A stretch of 27,140 nt of DNA from CAYZJV01 sp964482325 (lineage in GTDB: Bacteria > Spirochaetota > Spirochaetia > Sphaerochaetales > Sphaerochaetaceae), in NCBI GenBank assembly GCA_964482325.1, contig CAYZXD010000030.1:1-27140 (forward strand), given 5' to 3'. The first letter of the stretch is position 1; each line of letters starts with the position of its first letter. Shown here piece by piece: positions 1 through 6,682 of this stretch. The notes under the pieces were generated by a model. It was not told where the DNA came from. It did not search any database and saw only the letters and a list, made by a program, of their open reading frames with translations. The position numbers and the translations under genes were made by a program.

Positions 1-100
1 GGACAAACCGAAGGCCAAGTCCAGAGCGTAGGGCAAATTCTTCCTGAGTAAGCTTGTTCCGTTTTCTTTGCTCTTTGATAAATCGTGCAATTGCATCCAT
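1..100 (-). CDS. HipB/y4mF-like helix-turn-helix regulator, 5' end only
   Basis: The reverse strand opens with ATG at 98-100 and runs off the window edge after 33 residues. The visible N-terminus (MDAIARFIKEQRKRNKLTQE, then FALRSGLGLRFV) has the layout of small XRE-family antitoxins of the HipB/y4mF type, where the first helix is followed by the Q-E-x-F-A helix-turn-helix. In that family the protein represses its own operon and neutralises a HipA-like kinase encoded just downstream; any such partner would lie outside the window. No Shine-Dalgarno sequence is visible before the ATG. A TATAAA (109-114, reverse strand) sits only 8 bases upstream, so the mRNA may be nearly leaderless. Three operator-like repeats lie directly upstream. 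The family call is from pattern recognition of the first 33 residues only. Confidence 0.75.
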   Translation of the reverse strand, partial: MDAIARFIKEQRKRNKLTQEEFALRSGLGLRFV

Positions 101-113
101 AAGCAAATTTTAT

Positions 114-125
114 ACCCGAACGGGT
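114..125. promoter_or_regulatory. Operator-like dyad 1 upstream of the HipB-like gene
   Basis: The 12-base core ACCCGAACGGGT lies within a perfect dyad (TACCCG-AA-CGGGTA, 113-126). It abuts and overlaps the TATAAA that could serve as the -10 of the reverse-strand HipB-like gene, which is where an autorepressor would bind. It is the most symmetric of three related repeats spaced 41 bp apart. Confidence 0.6.
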
Positions 126-154
126 AATATTGCAATAGAATAAAGTTAAACTAC

Positions 155-166
155 ACCCGAAAAGGT
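155..166. promoter_or_regulatory. Operator-like repeat 2 upstream of the HipB-like gene
   Basis: The core ACCCGAAAAGGT matches repeat 1 at 10 of 12 positions and starts exactly 41 bp after it. Its left half-site is intact and its right half-site is weaker (AGGT instead of GGGT). It would lie about 45-55 bases upstream of the presumed transcription start of the HipB-like gene. Confidence 0.5.
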
Positions 167-195
167 ATGATTTAGTTGTTTCTATACCAAGTTAT

Positions 196-207
196 ACCCG
201 AAAGGGT
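196..207. promoter_or_regulatory. Operator-like repeat 3 upstream of the HipB-like gene
   Basis: The core ACCCGAAAGGGT has arms ACCC/GGGT and starts exactly 41 bp after repeat 2. It shares the preceding TAT with repeat 1. Equal spacing of about four helical turns puts all three sites on the same face of the DNA, consistent with cooperative binding by one repressor. Confidence 0.5.
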
Positions 208-423
208 CTAATAATAGGCCTGTATTTTCGATCTCATTGAACGTATACCTCTGTTTTCACTACGCGTAATTGACTCTCTTGATGTATCGGATTGTCATTG
301 AATGTATTTTCCTATCCGCTCAGGTATAGGGTTTCCCAGTGGAGTAGTTACGTTTTATATCCCTATTGCGCATCCTGACAACAATCTATCCATCACAGTG
401 ATCCATGTTGCACATGGTCAATC
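208..423. other. Non-coding spacer of the degraded strip
   Basis: I see no convincing gene here. The only clear structure is an inverted repeat at 403-417, CCATGT-TGC-ACATGG, flanked by TGA and TCA so that the arms almost extend to nine bases. It could be a small operator or a leftover element end. The rest has stops in all frames and no recognisable promoter. Confidence 0.4.
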
Positions 424-664
424 ATGCCGGACGAGAAAAGAACACCCATCATGCAAGTCATACTAGTTAGGTATCCCATAAGAGGGTTTGTGCTGCCGTG
501 TGAGCACACAAATGGAGCGTCAGCTGCACAGTCTCTCTGCACAGATGGATTTCGAGAAGGAGGACATCATGGAGAATCCTGATTGGGAATATGTCGGTAC
601 CTATACCGATATCAAGTCTGGCAGGGCTATCGGCTCACGTCCTGATTCCCTGTTAACTATATAA
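424..664 (+). pseudogene. Serine recombinase N-terminal fragment (degraded)
   Basis: From 482 the forward frame reads GLCCRVSTQMERQLHSLSAQ, followed about 15 residues later by NPDWEYVGTYTDIKSG and then GSRP before a stop at 662-664. This matches the catalytic N-terminus of large serine recombinases (YCRVST with the nucleophilic serine, Q-SL-AQ, NPDWE-VG-Y-D, SG, RP). The frame is closed upstream by TAA at 479-481. A neighbouring frame from ATG 424 (MPDEKRTPIMQ, then VRYPIRG) could be the original start, joined by a frameshift near 480. The segment that should follow RP is missing. The serine is retained, but the fragment is too short to be active. It is most likely the remnant of an integrated mobile element. 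Confidence 0.7.
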
Positions 665-748
665 TTTTGTTCTTCCTGTTTGTCTCGGCAAATTATCACG
701 ATGCTCTACCAATCCTTTTGGTAATCTTACTAAAATAGGTTCACTCAT
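653..748 (-). pseudogene. Ribbon-helix-helix antitoxin N-terminus, truncated
   Basis: The reverse-strand ATG at 746-748 is preceded by AGGAAG at a reasonable distance and encodes 31 residues: MSEPILVRLPKGLVEHRDNL, then PRQTGRTKLYS. The start matches RelB/CopG-like antitoxins (beta strand with VRLP, then LxxL-A-xTGRTK), which normally continue with YY-I-EAI and run to roughly 70-90 residues. Here a stop follows the TGRTK turn, just where the serine recombinase fragment on the other strand ends. No toxin is visible downstream. I infer a toxin-antitoxin locus cut by insertion or deletion. The short ORF keeps a usable ribosome-binding site, so a peptide could still be made. Confidence 0.55.
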
Positions 749-928
749 ATCATATCTTCCTGCTTCTATTACATGTATTACAGAAAGAAAGGGGATACCT
801 TATTTCTGACCGGGTGCAGGAAGCATACGGTGAATCATGTACCCTCTCATTCTGTGATGATCTTGATCAATATCTGCTTGTCCCCGTCCCATGATGCTTT
901 CCTTGCGTGGTAATCGGCATTTTCCCTC

Positions 929-1051
929 TTAAGACTTCCCAAGCAGATCCAAGATCATGAATCTTTCCCCAAAAATTCTTGGCATCAGGCGAACAATAAC
1001 TCTTGTTGCATTATCAGACCTTGAAACGGACTTTACCAACACGAGATGGAC
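929..1051 (-). pseudogene. Serine recombinase internal fragment on the opposite strand
   Basis: This reverse-strand frame, closed by stops at both ends, starts VHLVLVKSVSRSDNATRVIV and continues RLMPRIFGERFMIL. It matches the central catalytic-domain block of large serine recombinases (ID-VLVKSISRF-RN-T, then L-xL-x-xGv-V). The phenylalanine-glycine of the RFGR motif has decayed to SD. In an intact enzyme this block follows the RP motif of the fragment at 482-664, but here it lies about 300 bp away on the other strand. It is therefore either part of the same gene inverted or a remnant of a second recombinase. A further open reverse frame of about 35 codons (850-954) overlaps its end; it reads LKRENADYHARKASWDGDKQ in part and I do not recognise it. 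Confidence 0.55.
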
Positions 1052-1173
1052 TCATGCTCATGTACTGTGCAAATTAGTACGTGAGACACACTCTCCGAGC
1101 TTTTGAGAATGCCCCATTTGCACTTCGGCGTTGATCGGTCTCCACATAATTTTAAAAAAAATACTGAAACATC

Positions 1174-1204
1174 TTGACCCTAACGTTACGGAAGGGTGTA
1201 CCTA
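1174..1204 (+). promoter_or_regulatory. MerR-type promoter and operator of the TipA-like regulator
   Basis: The -35 TTGACC (1174-1179) is followed after 19 bases by TACCTA (1199-1204). The over-long spacer contains a dyad, ACCCT (1177-1181) and AGGGT (1193-1197), with AACGTT (1182-1187) inside. MerR-family activators bind such 19-bp spacers and untwist them, and the string GACCCTAACGTTACG is very close to sites I recall for TipA/Mta/BltR-type regulators. It lies 20 bases before the true start of the regulator, so the gene is likely autoregulated. Confidence 0.75.
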
Positions 1205-1223
1205 TTGCATACGAGGTGAAACA

Positions 1224-1976
1224 ATGGAGTATACAATCAGTCGAGTAGCAGAGCTCAGTGGCGTCACACAGAGGACGTTGCGCTACTATGATGAGATTGG
1301 GCTCTTGAAGCCGAGAAGAAGGAATTCCAGCTCCTATCGCATATACGGAAAAGAGGAACTGAACCGGTTGCAACAAATTCTATTCTATCGCGAACTCGGT
1401 ATGGACCTGATTATGATACAGGAGATCCTTGGAAACGACGACTATTCGATTGAGATGGCGTTGATGCAGCAGAAGGAGCTTTTGCTCAAGAAACGTGCAC
1501 ATTTGAATCAATTGCTCAAGACACTGGAGAGGACTCTTGCAGAACAACGAGGAGAACTGATTATGACTGATGCAGAAAAATTTGAAGGATTCAAGAAAGA
1601 GATGATCGAGGAGAACGAACAACGGTTCGGAAAAGAAATACGCGAGTGTTATGGGAATGAGACCATAGAGAAGGCAAATGCAAAGATGATGGGAATGGAT
1701 ATTGAAACCTATAAGAAATTCACAAAGCTTGGGGAAGATTTGCATCAGACCCTCGCAAAGGCAGTAGAAACGAAAGACTGCACCTCCCCTTTGGCTCAGC
1801 AAGCGGCGGCATTGCATAAGCAGTGGCTGCTATTCACTTGGCCACAGTACAGTAGTGAATCTCATGCCAATTTGGTGGAGATGTATGTCCAAGATGATCG
1901 CTTCAACCAGTACTATCACGGGTACGCAGCTTTTCTACGGGACGCGGTGCATCATATGCTTTCTTTGGAGCAGTAG
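1224..1976 (+). CDS. MerR-family transcriptional regulator with TipAS-like ligand domain
   Basis: The product is 250 residues. Residues 1-70 form a MerR winged helix (YTISRVAELSGVTQRTLRYY, then DEIGLL), residues about 75-115 a dimerising coiled coil, and residues about 125-250 a TipAS-type antibiotic-recognition domain (several conserved Trp/Tyr, HKQWLLF, YVQDDRFNQYY). Relatives sense thiopeptides or other hydrophobic drugs and activate efflux or their own genes. The ATG at 1224 is chosen because GAGGTG precedes it by 5 bases and the residues start exactly at the conserved MerR N-terminus. A start at 1131 would run through the MerR promoter-operator at 1174-1204. No efflux gene sits next door; the small ORF at 1999 and thioredoxin follow on the same strand, so the regulated targets are unknown apart from the gene itself. 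Confidence 0.88.
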   Translation: MEYTISRVAELSGVTQRTLRYYDEIGLLKPRRRNSSSYRIYGKEELNRLQQILFYRELGMDLIMIQEILGNDDYSIEMALMQQKELLLKKRAHLNQLLKTLERTLAEQRGELIMTDAEKFEGFKKEMIEENEQRFGKEIRECYGNETIEKANAKMMGMDIETYKKFTKLGEDLHQTLAKAVETKDCTSPLAQQAAALHKQWLLFTWPQYSSESHANLVEMYVQDDRFNQYYHGYAAFLRDAVHHMLSLEQ

Positions 1977-1998
1977 ATCCTCTTTTCAGGAGATGGTC

Positions 1999-2184
1999 TT
2001 GAATCTGAATCTGAAAGCGGATGAACTTCTCGATGTGCTCAAGCGGGAACTTAAGCGATACCGGGGAACGGATATCATAGTAGCTGAGCACGTTGAATTC
2101 CAACGTGATCCTTCGTGGAATCCTGATGAGCAGAAAAGGGATACAGACAGTTCTGATCATGAGATTACGATAGAAGCAGAATAA
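1999..2184 (+). CDS. Small hypothetical protein, about 61 residues
   Basis: The gene sits 22 bases after the MerR regulator. The product is highly charged, rich in Asp/Glu and Arg (ADELLDVLKRELKRYRGTD, then a tail ending ITIEAE), with no signal peptide or membrane segment. I do not recognise the family. AGGAG at 1988-1992 gives ideal spacing to TTG 1999; ATG at 1993 would touch the ribosome-binding site and is less likely, though it adds only two residues. The frame is also open upstream inside the regulator, so this could be an incidental ORF. The coherent amphipathic opening and its place between two real co-directional genes favour a real gene. Confidence 0.45.
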   Translation: MNLNLKADELLDVLKRELKRYRGTDIIVAEHVEFQRDPSWNPDEQKRDTDSSDHEITIEAE

Positions 2185-2319
2185 TGAAAAAATCTCTGTT
2201 TCCCCTTGGGGGTCTTTGGTATTCTCGTGCCTCCATCCTGACAAGTTCTGTGTCTTTGTCACTTTTCTTTTACTCCTGCTCATAGTATATTGGGTTATAC
2301 ATTAACCAGGAGGATTTGT

Positions 2320-2640
2320 ATGAGTGAAATTACGTTGACGAATGCCAACTTTGAATCAGAAGTAGTTAAATCAGACCTACCCGTATTAGTGGATTTTTGG
2401 GCTGTTTGGTGCGGACCTTGTAAGATGGTTGCTCCTGCAGTGGCAAAAATTGCTGAGAAATATGAAGGGAAAATCAAGGTCGGAAAAGTGAATGTTGATG
2501 AAGAACCCGAACTGGCAGAGAAGTTCAATATCTCAAGTATTCCGACACTGGGCGTGTTTAAGGATGGAAAGCTGGTGAATCAACGTATTGGTGCAGTTTC
2601 CCTTTCAGTCCTCGAGTCCTTCGTCTCCGAATACGTATAA
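2320..2640 (+). CDS. trxA: Thioredoxin
   Basis: The 106-residue protein has the usual thioredoxin length and fold order. The redox motif WCGPC is at residues 30-34, the buried Asp at 25, and the cis-proline in SSIPT at 75. It reduces disulfides in cytoplasmic proteins and itself depends on a thioredoxin reductase, which is not in this window. The ATG at 2320 follows a perfect AGGAGG (2308-2313); an in-frame upstream codon at 2290 would add ten non-conserved residues and bury that ribosome-binding site. The residue before CGPC is the normal tryptophan, while AVW replaces the commoner APW before it. A strong terminator follows 26 bases after the stop, so the gene ends a transcription unit. Confidence 0.97.
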   Translation: MSEITLTNANFESEVVKSDLPVLVDFWAVWCGPCKMVAPAVAKIAEKYEGKIKVGKVNVDEEPELAEKFNISSIPTLGVFKDGKLVNQRIGAVSLSVLESFVSEYV

Positions 2641-2666
2641 GGACTGCCGGGTAATATCGATAAACG

Positions 2667-2693
2667 GCCGGGTACAAATGTATCCGGCTTTTT
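2667..2693 (+). terminator. Rho-independent terminator after thioredoxin
   Basis: The arms GCCGGGTAC (2667-2675) and GTATCCGGC (2680-2688) pair over nine positions with one G-U pair around an AAAT loop, followed by five T. It lies between the thioredoxin stop and the diguanylate cyclase start and leaves only 22 bases before the latter. Confidence 0.92.
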
Positions 2694-2715
2694 GCTATCC
2701 ACTATAGAGGTACAC

Positions 2716-3654
2716 ATGGTTATTGCTGATTGCAAAACACAATTAGAAACAGCTGAAAGACTTATTCAGAGCTTGACCGAGCAGAAGAATCGGGAGGAGC
2801 TGATTGATCTTCCCTGGGCAGGAAATCTGGGGACATGGATATGGGATGTGCCATCCAATCGGGTGGTGTGTAATAATCAGAAAGTGCTGAATCTTGGATA
2901 CTCTCTAGACGAAATACCCGATTCTTTAGGATATGAATTTTTCACTGATTTACTGTTTCCTGGGGACTATGAACCGGTAATGGAGCAGATGCGACGACAT
3001 TTGCGGGGAATAGACCCCGTGTATGAAGTACAGTATCGCATCCGGCATAAAAATGGTCACTACCGATGGTACTATGATCGGGGGCGGATTACCAAGCGGG
3101 ACGAACAGGGGAAACCGCTTCAATTGGTAGGTATTGTGTTCGATATCACCGAACAGAAAGAAATGGAAGAACAATTGAAACAGATGGTGGATCATGATGC
3201 ACTTACCGGCATGCTGAGCAGGCGGGCTTTATTTGCCCATTTGGAGCAATCAGCATCCCCCTTTTGGGTGCTCATGCTAGATATTGATCATTTCAAGCAG
3301 GTCAATGATACCTATGGACATACCGCCGGTGATACCGTTTTGGTTGAGGTTGCTCAGCGTATCAGGCAAACATCAGGTAACGAAGATTATTGTGGACGAT
3401 ACGGCGGAGAAGAGTTTCTCGTAATACTCTCGAACCGTAGCGCAGAAGATGCACTCAAAGCGGCAAATCAGATACGGCGTGCTATTGCCGACTGACCGTG
3501 TAATGGCACCATTTCGATAACGATCAGCGGTGGACTTGCTGAAGCTGGAGATATGAGTATCGACGATCTGTTGACTCTGGCAGACCAACGGCTATATCAG
3601 GCAAAACAACAGGGACGCAACTGTATTATCGGTCCCGAGGCTCAAGGGACATAA
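2716..3654 (+). pseudogene. PAS-GGDEF diguanylate cyclase interrupted by an in-frame TGA
   Basis: The frame from ATG 2716 (GAGGT five bases upstream) gives a short coiled lead, a PAS_3-type sensor domain (about residues 40-145) and a GGDEF domain (about 165-312) with the active-site motif GGEEF at 230-234 and the substrate helix ALTGMLSRRAL. The family makes cyclic di-GMP from two GTP. The inhibitory RxxD site is GNED here, so product inhibition is probably lost. Codon 260 (3493-3495) is TGA. The same frame then continues with normal GGDEF residues (TISITISGGLAE, LADQRLYQAKQQGRN) to TAA at 3652-3654. Stopping at the TGA would remove about 50 C-terminal domain residues and should inactivate the enzyme. 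The cause is a recent nonsense mutation, a sequencing error or readthrough. The reading frame overlaps the convergent neighbour by 13 bases. Confidence 0.85.
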
Positions 3655-4616
3655 ATCTCTTCACTGTTTGCCTCACCAAACGAATCGTTGCGCGTAGGCA
3701 CGATATGCCAATCCGATTTGCTGTCGGTATCGGCACTTTCGTTCATACGGCAGAAGGTTCTTGTTGCCGTATGAGATGTGCTTTCCACTGCGGATTCAGG
3801 CGTGGTCGGCAGCGGCAGCCATTGACCTGATGCTTCAAGGAGTTGAGCCCACCTCTGGACCTTTCTCGTTCCGAATCCATCGTAGTTCTCATCACTTTCA
3901 CTGGTTCGGTTACTATAGAGTACCGCATCGATGATGGTTCCTTCAGGACGATCACAGAGGGAAATTACTCCATTATTCGCACCGATACCCACTTCCCCTG
4001 CGTACAGATCATATAGGCACTCACCACTCGGTTCCTGAGCATAGGTGAGTACTACAAAATCACCGTCTTGTACATCGATTGCCGGAAAGACAAACTCTGT
4101 ATCGAAGTTCTGCGGCATGCCGATATAACAGGTCAATCCTGCAAGATTGCCATCACTGAGCGCTATCAACTCAATACGATCAGGGTTGGAAGCACTCCCT
4201 TTAGTGGAAAATTCATTGATCCGTATCTCGGGAAGTTCGGGATTACATCCCCAGACTCCCCGAGTGAATGAGAGGGTATTTCCCATGCGATCTGCTACTG
4301 TCCCCGAGACTGAGATGCGTTTTCCCGGTACCAATGGACGACGGAATGTGATCGTCACCGTATCTTCATACGGATGTACTGCGATAATTTCCTGTGTTGA
4401 TCCTTCACACGAGAAATCCTCGGTTGAGCAGAATACCATTTCATCAAAGTGATAGTTCACCGTGTGAGTATCGATGGCATTGGTCTCAAGGAGTACCGGA
4501 CTATGATGATCGGTGCCCAAAAACACATTGAATAGTTCTCTTTGCGGCTGTGCTTCACAGGAACACGTACCGCAGATCAGTACGAGCAGTAGTGAAACCT
4601 TTACCGTGTGTTTCAT
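3642..4616 (-). CDS. Secreted, probably lipid-anchored protein with an LTD-like domain
   Basis: The 324-residue product begins with a basic hydrophobic signal (MKHTVKVSLLLVLIC) followed by cysteines at 15, 18 and 20 in a CGTCSC run, so it is likely a lipoprotein with an unorthodox lipobox. Residues about 30-125 resemble an Ig-like/SbsA-type domain (TITFRRPLVPG, VADRMGN). Residues about 130-260 resemble a lamin-tail domain (IRINEFSTKG, DRIELIALSDGNLAGL, VQDGDFVVLTY). Such domains occur in bacterial surface proteins and extracellular nucleases, but no catalytic domain is visible. Several extra cysteines in the body suggest disulfides formed outside the cytoplasm. The ATG has AGGAGG five bases upstream. 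It is divergent from argH and convergent with the diguanylate cyclase. The function is unknown. Confidence 0.7.
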   Translation of the reverse strand: MKHTVKVSLLLVLICGTCSCEAQPQRELFNVFLGTDHHSPVLLETNAIDTHTVNYHFDEMVFCSTEDFSCEGSTQEIIAVHPYEDTVTITFRRPLVPGKRISVSGTVADRMGNTLSFTRGVWGCNPELPEIRINEFSTKGSASNPDRIELIALSDGNLAGLTCYIGMPQNFDTEFVFPAIDVQDGDFVVLTYAQEPSGECLYDLYAGEVGIGANNGVISLCDRPEGTIIDAVLYSNRTSESDENYDGFGTRKVQRWAQLLEASGQWLPLPTTPESAVESTSHTATRTFCRMNESADTDSKSDWHIVPTRNDSFGEANSEEIYVP

Positions 4617-4657
4617 AGTTCCTCCTGCCGAATATACGTCGGCCGAGTGATAATTGA

Positions 4658-4686
4658 TTGACCACTTCCCGCTGTTCCTCTACACT
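4658..4686 (+). promoter_or_regulatory. Sigma-70-like promoter of argH
   Basis: TTGACC (4658-4663) and TACACT (4681-4686) are separated by exactly 17 bases, giving a predicted start of transcription near 4693, 16 bases before the argH ATG. The shortness of this leader leaves room only for the ribosome-binding site GGGAGG. Confidence 0.75.
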
Positions 4687-4708
4687 TTGCCCGTCAGGGA
4701 GGCGTTTC

Positions 4709-6079
4709 ATGGGAAAACTTTGGCAGAAGGGGTATACCCTTGATTCACTCATGGAAGAATTTACCGTAGGTAATGACTATGTGATTGATCTTGATCTGGT
4801 GAGTGCCGACTGTCTCGCATCAGTTGCTCATGCACGAACCCTCAATCGGGCAGGGTTGCTCGATGGTGAGGAACTGGACACGCTCGAAGGTGCCCTCACG
4901 GAAATTCTCAAGCTCAACAGGGAACAAAAGTTCCCCATCAACCTATCTGATGAGGATTGCCATACAGCAATCGAAGCATATATTACTCAGAAGCATGGAG
5001 ATGTGGGAAAGAAAATCCATACCGGCAGATCACGAAACGATCAGGTACAGACAGCCCTTCGTCTGTGGATGCGTGAATTTATACTGCAGTTCAGCCTTGA
5101 GACGGTGCAACTTGCCCAGGTTCTCCTCTCGTTTGCACAAAAACATGAATTTATTCCGATGCCCGGAAGAACTCATATGCAGATCGCCATGCCCTCGTCT
5201 GTTGGATTGTGGGCTGGATCTTTTGCCGAGGAACTCATTGATGAGGCATCGAACCTCTTGAGTCTGTACCGTATCCTTGATCAGAGCCCTCTCGGTTCTG
5301 CGGCAAGTTACGGAACCCCGCTGCCGCTCGACAGAACCTATGCGGCTGAGCAGATGGGGTTCAGCAAAGTGCAGCACAATGTGCTCTATGCAAACAACAG
5401 CCGAGGGAAATTTGAAGCTATGCTGCTTGACGGGTGTGATTATATCACCCTGACCCTAAGCAAAATTGCTCAGGATCTCATTCTCTTTTCACTGCCGGAG
5501 ATCGGTTATTTCTCTTTGCCGAAGGAGTTGTGTACCGGTAGCAGTATCATGCCGCAGAAGCGGAATCCTGACGGTCTTGAACTTACTCGAAGCAGAAGCG
5601 CTGTGGTGAGTTCCTGTGCTCAACGGGTGAAATCAGTTATTCGCAGTCTCCCGTCCGGTTATAATCGGGATTTCCAGGATACCAAGGAACCCTTGTTCAC
5701 GGGCACCAAGACTGCTCTCCTGGCAGTTCGGGTCATGCATCTCATGATTGAGAAGCTACAGGTCAATGAGGGTGCATTGCATGAAGGGTGTGTACGAGAA
5801 CTGTACGCGACAGATGAAGTGCTCAAACGGATAGCTGCAGGCAGATCCTTTCGGGATGTATACCGGGAAGTAGGCATGGATCTCGATTCGGTCGCATCGT
5901 ACGATCCGGAGGAAACCATCCGGAACCGAGTAAGCGAGGGGACTACCGGAAACCTGCAACTTGCATCAACCGTGTCCGAGGCTACAGAAATCGAGGGACG
6001 CTGTAATGAACGAATTGCGACCCTCGATGAAACCTATAGAAACCTTAGTCAGGCAGCCACTGCACTGGTGACTTGGTGA
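4709..6079 (+). CDS. argH: Argininosuccinate lyase
   Basis: The 456-residue enzyme cleaves argininosuccinate to arginine and fumarate, the last step of arginine synthesis. It has the length and motifs of the fumarase/aspartase superfamily: HTGRSRND (104-111), PGRTHMQ with the catalytic histidine at 156, and the signature loop GSSIMPQKRNPD (277-288) carrying the catalytic serine. The canonical GYTHLQ-AQP segment reads GRTHMQIAMP here, a departure from typical ArgH that keeps the key T-H-x-Q. I chose ATG 4709 because GGGAGG lies just upstream and the promoter at 4658-4686 excludes the earlier in-frame TTG. No other arginine gene is in the window. Its stop lies one base from the stop of the convergent envelope protein. 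Confidence 0.93.
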   Translation: MGKLWQKGYTLDSLMEEFTVGNDYVIDLDLVSADCLASVAHARTLNRAGLLDGEELDTLEGALTEILKLNREQKFPINLSDEDCHTAIEAYITQKHGDVGKKIHTGRSRNDQVQTALRLWMREFILQFSLETVQLAQVLLSFAQKHEFIPMPGRTHMQIAMPSSVGLWAGSFAEELIDEASNLLSLYRILDQSPLGSAASYGTPLPLDRTYAAEQMGFSKVQHNVLYANNSRGKFEAMLLDGCDYITLTLSKIAQDLILFSLPEIGYFSLPKELCTGSSIMPQKRNPDGLELTRSRSAVVSSCAQRVKSVIRSLPSGYNRDFQDTKEPLFTGTKTALLAVRVMHLMIEKLQVNEGALHEGCVRELYATDEVLKRIAAGRSFRDVYREVGMDLDSVASYDPEETIRNRVSEGTTGNLQLASTVSEATEIEGRCNERIATLDETYRNLSQAATALVTW

Positions 6080-6080
6080 A

Positions 6081-6629
6081 CTAGAGCGCCCAGAGAACTC
6101 CAGCAGTCGTGGTGAACAAACCAAGAAGAGGTAGTATAGGATCTGATTCAAATAATGTTCCCTCATCAGTAACTCCAACGACCATCACCGGTATGTTGAG
6201 GTTGACAAACAGTCCATAGTTTTTATTAGGTATCCAATATTCTCCCTTCACAGCAGGTCCAATTACTCCGATGAGCATCGACTGAAAATCGGTTAATCCG
6301 ATGCCACTCAAACCTAGTTTCAGATCGAAGTTTTCGCCGAGGGAAATAGGAAAGGTAATATCTGAGGAAACTACAAAGAAAGCTGAGAGAAAATCATCGA
6401 CAAATGAGCCATCCCCTCCTGCAAGAAACTCTATATACCTTATGCCGAGAGGATAATTGATTCCCGCCTGAACTGCCATTGGCCCGAGTGGAATATCTAC
6501 GACTGCCCCTGTTGCAATGAATCCCACCTGACCACCAAGAGCCAATGAATCATTCGCACGAGCAGTGAGTGGCATAGCCAGTACCATGAGCATTACCACT
6601 ACAAACACCAGAAAAGCTAATCGTTTCAT
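6081..6629 (-). CDS. Small exported protein, probably outer-membrane barrel-like
   Basis: The 182-residue protein has a clear signal peptide (MKRLAFLVFVVVMLMVLAMP, cut probably after ARA at about residue 24). The remainder has alternating polar and hydrophobic stretches with many glycines (ALGGQVGFIATGAVVDIPLG, LGLSGIG), typical of beta strands in small outer-membrane barrels. The last strand ends TTAGVLWAL without a terminal Phe or Trp. I do not recognise a family. The ATG at 6629 follows GGGGAGG; a longer frame starting at 6836 would put an unrelated segment before the signal peptide and is rejected. It is convergent with argH and divergent from the PRPP synthetase gene, with two inverted repeats in its leader. 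Confidence 0.7.
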   Translation of the reverse strand: MKRLAFLVFVVVMLMVLAMPLTARANDSLALGGQVGFIATGAVVDIPLGPMAVQAGINYPLGIRYIEFLAGGDGSFVDDFLSAFFVVSSDITFPISLGENFDLKLGLSGIGLTDFQSMLIGVIGPAVKGEYWIPNKNYGLFVNLNIPVMVVGVTDEGTLFESDPILPLLGLFTTTAGVLWAL

Positions 6630-6647
6630 ATGCAACCTCCCCAGAAT

Positions 6648-6666
6648 CCAGATATATGTTATCTGG
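6648..6666 (-). repeat. Inverted repeat in the leader of the small envelope gene
   Basis: CCAGATA (6648-6654) and TATCTGG (6660-6666) are perfect complements around TATGT. It lies just upstream of the GGGGAGG ribosome-binding site of the reverse-strand gene, so it would form a hairpin in the mRNA leader or act as an operator. No T-tract follows on the reverse strand, so it is not a terminator. Confidence 0.45.
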
Positions 6667-6682
6667 TATCCTATTGGTATCA

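Noticed and set aside
114..207. The 41-bp period of three repeats as a short CRISPR array
   Set aside because: The repeated core is only about 12 bases and imperfect, the intervals are too regular and overlap a promoter, and no cas gene is present.
850..954. Open reverse frame of about 35 codons beside the recombinase fragment as a gene
   Set aside because: It has no start codon or ribosome-binding site and no family I can name; mentioned only as possible further debris.
2184..2285. ATG overlapping the small-gene stop, encoding a 33-residue signal-like peptide ending FFYSCS
   Set aside because: No ribosome-binding site, no body after the hydrophobic part and unusual composition; probably chance.
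3493..3495. TGA in the GGDEF gene as a selenocysteine codon (TGA-CCG-TGT giving a U-P-C motif)
   Set aside because: The position is a variable loop of the GGDEF domain with no redox role, and I see no convincing SECIS-like hairpin directly downstream.
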